22,211 bases of DNA, from the IMG/VR virus record IMGVR_UViG_3300031775_001407, positions 1-22,211 of that record; one strand, given 5' to 3'. Shown here one piece after another: positions 1-6,600 of the stretch. The position numbers and the translations under genes were made by a program. This DNA is from a virus. Numbering within the stretch: position 1 is the first letter of the stretch; each line of letters starts with the position of its first letter. Below the pieces are notes generated by a model. It was given only the letters and a program-made list of their open reading frames with translations, made no database searches and was not told where the DNA came from.

Positions 1-116
1 AACTGAGTCAAAACCGAGGCAAAAAACTCAATGGAGAATTAACTGATTTAGACAAAATAATAAACCGCGTTGATCGCGTTAAAAAACTAATACTTAAAAA
101 AGATGAACTTATCTGA
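1..116 (+). CDS. C-terminal end of an unidentified protein (partial)
   Basis: A reading frame is open from the left edge (first full codon at base 3) to a TGA at 114-116, giving 37 residues that end in KKDELI. It is rich in Lys, Asp, Leu and Ile, for example DLDKIINRVDRVKKL, and should form an amphipathic helix. The start lies outside the window. Its last 14 bases overlap the ATG of the next gene, an arrangement used repeatedly in this genome, which supports it as real coding sequence. I do not recognise the family. It could be the end of a longer protein or a small helical protein. Confidence 0.5.
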   Translation, partial: LSQNRGKKLNGELTDLDKIINRVDRVKKLILKKDELI

Positions 117-297
117 ATTTGAAAGGGCTAAACCCACGGAAACTTACAAAGCTATCATAAAGGCAAAGGATAAGTATGAGACTTTACTTAAAGAAACCGT
201 GATTATGGAAGATACAGATGCCGTCCGAGTGGAGATGGCTAGAGTTTTCTTAAGAGATTTAAAAGAAATTTTTCTAAAATTCAAATCTGGCAAATAA
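103..297 (+). CDS. small helical protein of unknown function (64 aa)
   Basis: A 64-aa, strongly charged and probably all-helical protein with no signal peptide or membrane segment. The ATG at 103 lies inside the end of the preceding frame, suggesting translational coupling, although only an A-rich stretch precedes it and no clear Shine-Dalgarno is visible. It ends just before the inverted repeat at 297-313 and the DUF2589-type gene. The size and position would also suit a tail-assembly chaperone partner, but I see no family motif and no convincing minus-one slippery site linking it to the upstream frame. Unrecognised. Confidence 0.55.
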   Translation: MNLSEFERAKPTETYKAIIKAKDKYETLLKETVIMEDTDAVRVEMARVFLRDLKEIFLKFKSGK

Positions 298-313
298 TAT
301 TGTGTAACAATAT
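297..313. repeat. perfect 7-bp inverted repeat before the first DUF2589-type gene
   Basis: ATATTGT and ACAATAT are exact reverse complements separated by GTA. The repeat starts on the last base of the preceding stop codon and ends two bases before the ATG at 316. No Shine-Dalgarno is present here, so the element occupies the translation-initiation region. It could be a repressor site or a weak AU-rich RNA hairpin affecting initiation. It has neither the GC-rich stem nor the U tract of an intrinsic terminator. It also contains the GTGTAA hexamer seen in other gaps. Confidence 0.45.
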
Positions 314-315
314 AC

Positions 316-930
316 ATGGCTAGTATAGCAGATCAATTCAAAGGACTCCCTATTGGGACACTCATCGCGGAACCATTGCTTGGAGCGGCAAAAGCACAGG
401 GTCAACTCGCTCACACGACAGAAAATTTTATAAAAGATATCGGGCTGCAAGACGACGGCAAAGGTAATCTTAGCGCACGTACCGTAGAATTTGATTATGA
501 TGCCCCAGTTGAATCTAAAGATGCAAAAGGAGCCTTAACGACAACAATCGAAAACCGTAAACTCAAAGTCCCCCTTCTCTCTATTATACAAACGCCTAAC
601 CTAGGTGTTAAAAAAGCCACCGTTGACTTCGACATGGAGGTTAAATCCAGCACTCAGGACACTAGCTCTGTTGATACTAAAACCGACCTTAGTGTCAAAT
701 ATGACAACTGGTGGTCTCCTGTTAAAGTAGATTTAACCGCTTCCGTATCCACGAAAAGCGAAAACATTCGCAAGACTGATAACTCCGCCAAATATACAGT
801 TCACGTAGAAGCGCGGGATGACGGGGCTCCAGAGGGGCTTATGAAAGTTCTTGACATTCTTGGAGCAGCTATTCAGCCTGTTCCTGCTGGCGGAGGAAGC
901 AACACTCCCGCCACGCCGCCTAGTAATTAA
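316..930 (+). CDS. DUF2589-type protein, first of a pair (204 aa)
   Basis: The opening MASIADQFKGLPIGTLIAEP, followed by LLGAAKAQGQLAHTTENFI, is typical of the DUF2589 family as I know it: an N-terminal helix with P-L-x-A-A-x-x-A-Q, then a beta-rich body. Shared landmarks are VPLLSI (85-90), a strand reading DFDMEV (104-109) and a C-terminal PEGLMKVLDIL (172-182). A low-complexity PVPAGGGSNTPATPPSN tail ends the protein. The function of the family is unknown. There is no signal peptide or membrane segment, so it is probably cytoplasmic or packaged. The stop overlaps the next start (TAATG at 928-932), so the two are likely co-translated. The next gene has the same strand and helix landmarks, indicating a paralogous pair. 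Confidence 0.75.
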   Translation: MASIADQFKGLPIGTLIAEPLLGAAKAQGQLAHTTENFIKDIGLQDDGKGNLSARTVEFDYDAPVESKDAKGALTTTIENRKLKVPLLSIIQTPNLGVKKATVDFDMEVKSSTQDTSSVDTKTDLSVKYDNWWSPVKVDLTASVSTKSENIRKTDNSAKYTVHVEARDDGAPEGLMKVLDILGAAIQPVPAGGGSNTPATPPSN

Positions 931-1406
931 TGGCTGACGATAAACTACCTTATTCAAAATCTGGATCATTTAGAGGTGCTCCGGCGCTAAAGACGTTCGA
1001 TCACCTTATCCAATGTCTCTATAACTCTGTAGTTTATGCTCAACGTTATGTGGAAACTGAGCATTTAAAGCGGGTTATAGGGACGTATTTTGACGACCAC
1101 GGACGTCCAGTAACCAAAAAGATAATCTTACCCACTACAGAGGGGGAACAGGAGGTGGAAATACCCATCATGACCCTTGCTGGGCACAACCACTTAAAGA
1201 TAGATAGTTTAGATATGGAGTTTGAAGTGGATTTGGGTCAATTTGAGAACTCAGATAACCATCAAAAAAGAAGAATGATAGCTATGATAGGGAGAAAAGA
1301 CCCAAAAAATACCCTCGCTAAAGTTAAGCTTACAATTAAAAACGGCGACACCCCTGAAGGGATAGCTCGAATAAACGATAAAATTGTAAAAACCATCCCT
1401 AGTTAA
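930..1406 (+). CDS. DUF2589-like partner protein, second of the pair (158 aa)
   Basis: This protein follows the same plan as its upstream neighbour: a helical N-terminus (DHLIQCLYNSVVYAQRYVE), then IPIMTL (78-83), HNHLKIDSLDMEFEVDL (87-102), and a closing strand-helix with PEGIARIND (142-150). The paired elements (P-x-x-x-L, then D-x-x-[FM]-E-V, then D-x-PEG-x-x-x-x-x-D) match the upstream protein in order and spacing. I recall bacterial DUF2589 proteins of this second sub-type with a HNxLxI-x(n)-EFEVDL signature, often next to a sub-type resembling the gene at 316. The start overlaps the previous stop by one base. Function unknown; a hetero-oligomer with its neighbour is my inference. Confidence 0.7.
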   Translation: MADDKLPYSKSGSFRGAPALKTFDHLIQCLYNSVVYAQRYVETEHLKRVIGTYFDDHGRPVTKKIILPTTEGEQEVEIPIMTLAGHNHLKIDSLDMEFEVDLGQFENSDNHQKRRMIAMIGRKDPKNTLAKVKLTIKNGDTPEGIARINDKIVKTIPS

Positions 1407-1412
1407 TATAAT
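1384..1412 (+). promoter_or_regulatory. possible sigma70-like promoter before the coiled-coil gene
   Basis: TTGTAA (1384-1389) and TATAAT (1407-1412) are separated by exactly 17 bases, spanning the end of the DUF2589-like gene. The minus-10 matches consensus fully and the minus-35 matches 4 of 6. The expected start of transcription falls on or next to the ATG at 1419, so the transcript would be leaderless or nearly so, in keeping with the lack of a Shine-Dalgarno. The 13-mer AATATAATAAAAA (1405-1417) recurs exactly at 9884-9896 in the better-placed divergent promoter region. AT-rich sequence makes chance matches common. Confidence 0.3.
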
Positions 1413-1418
1413 AAAAAT

Positions 1419-1655
1419 ATGGCCAGTGGTTATTTAAGATTAATGTTGGATTCAGCTCGTCGTTGCGCCTCGGCTACTCAAGACGCAGCAGAAGATGCTC
1501 GAAAAGCCTCGGAAGAAGCTAGGCACGAAGCTCAGGAGATTGATCAAATGGCTCAAGATGCAGCGTCTAAAGCTGTAGAAGCCAGTGAAAGAGTCAAAGT
1601 CCTTGAGGCTAAAGTGCTTAAACATGACAATATGGGCGATGAACCCAACACCTAA
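1419..1655 (+). CDS. small Ala/Glu-rich coiled-coil protein (78 aa)
   Basis: About residues 15-65 form one long amphipathic helix rich in Ala, Glu, Asp and Lys, with repeated A-x-x-A and E-x-x-x-A spacing, for example AEDARKASEEARHEAQEI. This is typical of a coiled coil or helical bundle. It has no signal peptide and no membrane segment. It lies directly after the two DUF2589-type genes and before the pyrophosphatase, whose preferred start overlaps it by 17 bases. It might be a small partner of the DUF2589-type pair or a helical virion protein; neither can be decided from sequence. ATG at 1419 is the only reasonable start and has no obvious Shine-Dalgarno. Confidence 0.6.
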   Translation: MASGYLRLMLDSARRCASATQDAAEDARKASEEARHEAQEIDQMAQDAASKAVEASERVKVLEAKVLKHDNMGDEPNT

Positions 1656-2214
1656 TCTCGTTAACGACATCCCAATTACTTGCGATGGGTTTGCCCACGT
1701 TAGCTGTATAGTAGAAATCCCGAAAGGGACAAATACCAAATACGAATACAACGAGGAATATAATATTTTTGAATTAAATAGATGCCTTGTATCATCTTTG
1801 CAGTATCCCATCAATTACGGCTTTATAAGCCAAACTTTCGCATTAGATAGGGACCCTCTAGACGTGCTTATTTTTAACCACGATCCTATAGACAGGGGAA
1901 GTTTGGTTAGGTGTAGAGTTTTGGGGGTGTTAGATTTTGTTGACAATGATGAAATAGATTATAAAGTCATAGCGGTTCCTCACTGGACGCCTAAAAGTCG
2001 CTACCCTCGCTTAAACTCTATTGAAGCGGAGCACCTTAAGATATTTAAACAGTTCTTTAGGATTTACAAAATAGATCGCTCTGACAGCGTGAAAGTAGGA
2101 GAATGGAAGAACGGCCGGGCTGCAAGCAAGGTAGTCTCCGAGGCTCACAATCGGTGGTCTTTAAAAAAATACGAAGAAACAAGAAAGGAAACGGAAAGAC
2201 ATGGGAATGTTTGA
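1639..2214 (+). CDS. ppa: inorganic pyrophosphatase, family I (soluble)
   Basis: This enzyme hydrolyses inorganic pyrophosphate to two phosphates in the cytoplasm, using Mg2+, and so pulls nucleic-acid synthesis forward. All the catalytic and metal-binding positions of E. coli PPase that I know have counterparts (from ATG 1639): E26, K34, E36, R48, Y56, Y60, the D70-x-D72-x-x-D75 signature in LDRDPLDVL, D102, D107, K109, and Y143-K144. The 191-aa length is normal for a bacterial family I enzyme. The frame also extends upstream to a GTG at 1585 and an ATG at 1624, but 1639 gives the family's usual N-terminal length and the smaller overlap with the coiled-coil gene. The stop overlaps the next gene by 14 bases. 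The residue set argues for an active enzyme. A pyrophosphatase inside a phage structural neighbourhood is uncommon. Confidence 0.93.
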   Translation: MNPTPNLVNDIPITCDGFAHVSCIVEIPKGTNTKYEYNEEYNIFELNRCLVSSLQYPINYGFISQTFALDRDPLDVLIFNHDPIDRGSLVRCRVLGVLDFVDNDEIDYKVIAVPHWTPKSRYPRLNSIEAEHLKIFKQFFRIYKIDRSDSVKVGEWKNGRAASKVVSEAHNRWSLKKYEETRKETERHGNV

Positions 2215-2710
2215 CAATATAAAAGTACCTAAAGCTTATTTAAAAAGCTTATTAACTAAAGAGCAGGAAAAGTTAGTCGACAGGACTGATTTTCAAACAA
2301 AGAGTCTAGATAATTCTCTTTTTGACTATAAAGTATATAAGCAGCATCTTTTCCTAAAGAGTTCAAAAAAGAACAGTCCTAAAGAAAAGTGGGATAAAGT
2401 TTATCATACAGGAGAAGTAACTTTCTACAACCTCCTCAAGGAAGAGGGCGACGTCTCTTATTGGGTTGTATTCCGCTTTACTTTTGAGCACGGAAAGGTA
2501 GATAAAAAAGAACTGATCACTTTGGAACTTCACCAATCACCAAAAAATTCTGACCGCGTAGTCCCAGAAGAGGAACAAGAATGGCTGTCAGAAAGAGACG
2601 CTTTTAATAAGACTTTCAAATATAAATTTTTTTTAAGGCTACTTAGAACTTTTACTCGTATCCACAACTGGATAGCCAACAAAACTATCCCTATTCACAA
2701 GAAAAAATAA
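2201..2710 (+). CDS. MGMFD-type phage protein of unknown function (169 aa)
   Basis: It starts MGMFDNIKVPKAYL and continues with FQTKSLDNSLFDYKV (32-46), a W (64) and VTFYNL. This fits a family common in phages and prophages that begins MGMFD and contains FQTK-x-L-x-x-x-L-x-x-Y, then a beta-rich region with a G-x-[VI]-x-FY motif. The function of the family is not known to me. The C-terminal third is basic and aromatic (YKFFLRLLRTFTRI, ending IPIHKKK), possibly an amphipathic or nucleic-acid/membrane-contacting tail. ATG 2201 overlaps the pyrophosphatase end by 14 bases and has GGAAA upstream. ATG 2207 is an alternative start that removes two residues. Confidence 0.75.
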   Translation: MGMFDNIKVPKAYLKSLLTKEQEKLVDRTDFQTKSLDNSLFDYKVYKQHLFLKSSKKNSPKEKWDKVYHTGEVTFYNLLKEEGDVSYWVVFRFTFEHGKVDKKELITLELHQSPKNSDRVVPEEEQEWLSERDAFNKTFKYKFFLRLLRTFTRIHNWIANKTIPIHKKK

Positions 2711-2711
2711 A

Positions 2712-2740
2712 GTGTAATAACCCTTGTAAACTAGCAGGAG
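2712..2740 (+). promoter_or_regulatory. GTGTAA motif and ribosome-binding site before the GspC/PilP-like gene
   Basis: The 38-base gap holds AGTGTAATAA (2711-2720), a member of the GTGTAA motif set found in several gaps of this window, and a good Shine-Dalgarno AGGAG (2736-2740) eight bases before ATG 2749. This is one of the few genes here with both a real spacer and a clear ribosome-binding site, so it may have its own promoter. No good minus-35 is visible; the best candidate is TTCACA at 2694-2699. Confidence 0.35.
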
Positions 2741-2748
2741 CTTTAGTT

Positions 2749-3432
2749 ATGAAAAAAATAATTGTATTCTTCTTTATAGTAACGGCCGTCGGCGGCCAAA
2801 ATGAATATAACTCAATTAACGAAAGAAACGCCTTTTCCCTAACCGAAGGAATTCTACCTCCCATCGACACAATCCTCGCGCCCCCAAAACCCTCAGCAAA
2901 ACTTTACTTAACCGGTATAATGAGATACCAAGGACTTACCAACGTCTTCCTCTACTCCAAAGATACTCCTAAAAGATTCCTCACCCTCAACCACCAACAA
3001 CGGAGTGACAGCGGGATTCAGCTTCTCAGCGTAAAGAAAGGAACAGTTGAAGTCCTTAATAACGGAGTGGTGGAAAAACTCTCCTTTGCTACTCATAAAA
3101 TGCCTACGACTATAGGCCCTGCCCCGGTCTTCAACCGGCCCACCGTGATAAAAAAGAGTGAGAAGGACGATAAAAATAAAAATAAAGAGAAAAAAAGTGC
3201 CCCTTCTTCTCCGCGACCTTCTGTTATTAAGGTTCCCTCTCGCCAACCCAAGGTAGACCCAAGTATAATTCAGAAGAGTCTGGAGTACTTGAGCAAAACA
3301 GAAGATAAAGAAAAAAGAGAATACCTCATCCAAAGACTGGAACTGCTTCAAAGTAGCCAAAACAATCTCGATAGAAAAATTGACACTAATGAAAGACGTC
3401 GCCAATACGATGAGCGTCGGCGCGACAAATGA
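2749..3432 (+). CDS. exported protein with a GspC/PilP-like HR domain and coiled-coil tail (227 aa)
   Basis: An N-terminal signal sequence or anchor (MKKIIVFFFIVTAVGG) is followed by NAFSL (27-31) and a Pro-rich linker. Then comes a small beta domain (about 52-113) with LTGI (54-57), a middle strand RFLTL, then GIQLLSV, KGTVEVLNNG and LSF. This is the layout of the GspC/PilP homology-region domain: N-x-F-x-L, P-rich linker, LxGI, GIxVLxV, GTVxVxN-G, LxF. I know such short proteins as numerous in Verrucomicrobiota, often near type II secretion or type IV pilus genes. Residues about 130-165 are a charged, Ser/Pro-rich linker; 165-227 form a very charged coiled coil ending in RRR-rich sequence. 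Exported or inner-membrane-anchored in the periplasm. The stop overlaps the next ATG (ATGA). Role in the phage unknown. Confidence 0.75.
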   Translation: MKKIIVFFFIVTAVGGQNEYNSINERNAFSLTEGILPPIDTILAPPKPSAKLYLTGIMRYQGLTNVFLYSKDTPKRFLTLNHQQRSDSGIQLLSVKKGTVEVLNNGVVEKLSFATHKMPTTIGPAPVFNRPTVIKKSEKDDKNKNKEKKSAPSSPRPSVIKVPSRQPKVDPSIIQKSLEYLSKTEDKEKREYLIQRLELLQSSQNNLDRKIDTNERRRQYDERRRDK

Positions 3433-3641
3433 ATATCCCCAAAGAAGGACTAATAGAGTTTGTTAATTTTGTTAATGAGTGTTGCGCTGTTATGGAGGAT
3501 AGTTATGTGGCTGAATGGCTCAATAAGCCTCATCCAGATTTGAACATGGACAGTCCTATGGATCTAGTTAATGATGAAGCCGGTAGAGAGAAACTTTATC
3601 GCCTCCTTTATTTTATTGATATAAACGAAGCTGACCTTTAA
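3429..3641 (+). CDS. orphan antitoxin-like protein, Xre/MbcA/ParS toxin-binding domain (70 aa)
   Basis: Residues about 15-65 match the C-terminal toxin-binding domain of Xre/MbcA/ParS antitoxins (also called DUF2384). The match includes W30-L31, P34-x-P36-x-L38, S42-P43-x-x-L46 and then E-x-G52-R-E followed by a Leu-rich helix (LYRLLYFID). In known systems this domain binds and inhibits RES-type toxins such as MbcT or ParT. The N-terminal helix-turn-helix of Xre antitoxins is absent and the protein is little more than the domain. There is no RES toxin upstream or downstream. The start overlaps the GspC-like gene by an ATGA; the stop shares TTAA with the opposing IPT/TIG gene. It could neutralise a host toxin, but it might also have been co-opted for something else. 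Confidence 0.7.
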   Translation: MNIPKEGLIEFVNFVNECCAVMEDSYVAEWLNKPHPDLNMDSPMDLVNDEAGREKLYRLLYFIDINEADL

Positions 3642-6600
3642 GACTTAGGGATACTGCTGACTAACATTGTGGTTCCGTCTGGGAACTTAGTTCTGGTGAC
3701 TAAAAAGATAATTCCACCTACATTTTCTTCCATAGTGTAATTTGTCGTGCTGCCTTGAGGTGGAGCAGGGGCCATTGCGCCTGTGGAGATGATATTGTAG
3801 TTTATTCCTTCTGTTCCTACTCTTACTCCAACATGTATAAGAGCAGGTTCACTATCACTGTTTCGTACCCCGGATGAAGTCATCCCAAGATGAGACGCGT
3901 AAGTACTTACCCCATCGCCTACCAGTTCGAGAAAATTCTCTCCTACAAACTCCAGATCATAAGGGAGAGCAACCTGAGCTTCATTCGAATTCCCCGACAC
4001 ATATTGTGAAGGCTCCCTATTTTGACCATTTATTAAATTGTACCCTGTCACCCTGTCTAAGTACTGCCCACTTAAATTAATAAGCCCTCCTTGCTGAACC
4101 GTGACGGGGTGAAATCCGGTGACACAAAAAGAGTCCCCTGTGATAGCAAGCGAGCCGCCGTTTCCTGTTCCATAAAAGCTTAACTTTTTATCGACTATAC
4201 TATAAGCATGCGAGGGAGCGCCCAGATCGCTATCTCCTAGTACGGCTCCTGTTATAGTGGGAGAAGGAAGCTGAAAATCAGCGTAAGAAGTGTTTAAGGT
4301 ATACTCGCTTGGAGTATAAAGAAGATCCCCGGTCCCTACAGAAGGCGCAGTTGAGATGTACGACTGAGTCCACCATGGATCAATTATAAAAGGGGTGCCT
4401 GTCTCTATGGCTTCCCTCGGAAACTCCACCTCTATCTTTGTATAAAAGGTATTAGCGACTCCCCCTATAGTAGCTGTTCCCGTGGAATAACTTTTTATAC
4501 CGAAAGGCTCTTCGTAACCGGGCGCGGGCGGTGCCATCACTACTCCGACATGGGGGTACACGGGATTTCTCCACCCACTAAATCCCACAATCTTCACACC
4601 ACTTCCACTTTCCGAAATGGATGAAACAGAGCCGATATTAGGGTCAAATGAATTAATACCTGTGATAGAGACGACGGTGTTAGGGGAAACTTGCCTATGC
4701 AAGTTCAACCCTTCCATGCCTGTGACGACCCCCACGGGGTAAAAAGGATTACTATCTATCGCATTGGACCTTCCTGTCACTCTTATATCCCCTTCTATTA
4801 TTCCTGTTGGAACTTGAGTTTCTAGGGCGTAGGCGCCATCACTTAAAAGGGTTGTTGAGTGAGCCGTCGTCTTAATGTATCCTCCAGTTGGAGAAACGAA
4901 TAGAAAGTCCATGCCACTAATGTTATAGCCCGTCATTTTCATCGTTTCGGCAGGAGCTAAATAATTATCAAAGCCTGAAACACTAATTAAATTGATCCCG
5001 GTAGGGTTACTGTCAGTGACCCTACCTAAAGAATCTAAAAGTTGGAACTTACCACTTGCCCCATTGATGGCATTGGGCACTTCTAACCCTAAAACAGAAT
5101 AATTCTGCTCAACAAAATTACTGAAATCTAAAGAACCAGACTGCCCAGAGAATCTTACACCTGTGACAAGGTTCATACGTGCTCCCGAAATAGTTAGCCG
5201 GTCTCCTTCCGCGAAGACCTGTTCGTAATCAATTATATTAGGAGCCCTAACTCCACTGTAATAACCGCTTATATCTGGCGCACTTGGGGTGACACTTAGG
5301 AATCCCGTCGACTCAACAAATCCGCCGCTAGTAGCTATTGATATGAGGTCGCTTTGAGTATTTGGTGGGATGGTAAAACGAAACCCAGTGGTGCCAGTTT
5401 GGGTGAAGTCGCTAACGGTAGAAAGACCCACCGACAAACCACTCTCCACAATATTTTCTAAATGGCCCGAAACCGTTATGACTTCTCCAAATTCTCCACT
5501 TAAGGGCTCAAACCCACTGATAAAAGGAGTACTTAATACGGTTATGTGAGAATCAGCGTCTGTATGCGGAGATGCACTCCTCCTGTTACGTGCTCTTAGT
5601 CGATATTCAATTCCTGTCTCGAAACTGGCGGGGTATTGGAATTTCAATACGTCGTGATTGGTTAAATCATACCCGCTCACAGGCAGGTTCGAGTAATACT
5701 TAAAGGTCGACGTAGGACCTGTACCTGTCCATAATTCTAGAGTAGTACCACTATATAGACACGTTCCCTCAAACAATCCAGTGACACCGGGCACGACTTC
5801 GATAGACGGGGTTACGGAAGAGACTGTAGGATTTCCGAATACAAAAAAGATATTTTCCCCAGTAACCGATCCATAAAAACCAGAGAGAACCATATCGAAA
5901 GATTCTCCGTAGCTACTCCCCAAACTAGCGGCGCTTCCTATCTCAAAAGCTAGCTCAAAACCGGGGGAAATCTCGGCTATCGACCCAGCATCATATGTCC
6001 CAATACCCACGTTTGAGTATGGGGTAAAATTTACGCCGGTTATTCCATAAAGGTCATTTCCCTTTATAGTTACGGTGTCCCCCTGTATACCGGAAGATGG
6101 TGTGATGCTTGTAATTTTAGGTAAACCTATAGTTGGCGTAAAATAAGACTCCGATGGATAGCTTTCGGGATAATTGTCAGAAAATAACGTGACTAACCCA
6201 GATGATACCTCAGGGCTTATCCCCACATTCCCTCCAGAGGTGGCAATAGGGATACCTGTAGGGATTAGACCGGAAACAAGAGTGTCGCTAATTAATTTAA
6301 ACTCACCCGTTTGACCCATTATTGAGCCGAGATAGTTACTCCCTGTTTTATACAAGATGCCCGTAGTAAAATTTTCTCCTGATACTAACAACAAGGTTCC
6401 CGTACTTCCTGCCGGTTTAGAAGCGTTAACCCCTACGGTTGAATATGCTGTTCCCGTAATTCGAGCCAATGGAGATAAAGGGAAATCGTCTATTGGGGAA
6501 ACCTGACCGCTCTGCAAAAGCAAATCAGCTTTACCACGAATATTCCCAGAAGGAACAATGGCTGTAACGGTATTAGGCGAAAGAGTTGTAGCGGCAATTA

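Noticed and set aside
91-116. A-rich stretch at the overlap of the first two frames as a programmed frameshift (tail chaperone style)
   Set aside because: The downstream frame is plus-one relative to the upstream one, not minus-one, and no X-XXY-YYZ heptamer is in phase. The ATG at 103 explains the second gene.
1585-1638. Longer N-terminus of the pyrophosphatase from GTG 1585 or ATG 1624
   Set aside because: The extra residues do not resemble the family and would overlap the coiled-coil gene further; ATG 1639 gives the usual length.
1452-1814. 120-aa minus-strand frame
   Set aside because: It lies entirely antisense to the coiled-coil and pyrophosphatase genes and has no family motif.
2908-3405. 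165-aa minus-strand frame
   Set aside because: It is antisense to the GspC/PilP-like gene, whose motifs are clear; low-complexity Phe/Ile/Arg runs mirror the Lys/Glu-rich sense strand.
3429-3641. A complete toxin-antitoxin operon
   Set aside because: No RES, kinase or nuclease toxin is seen in either neighbour; only the antitoxin-like part is present.
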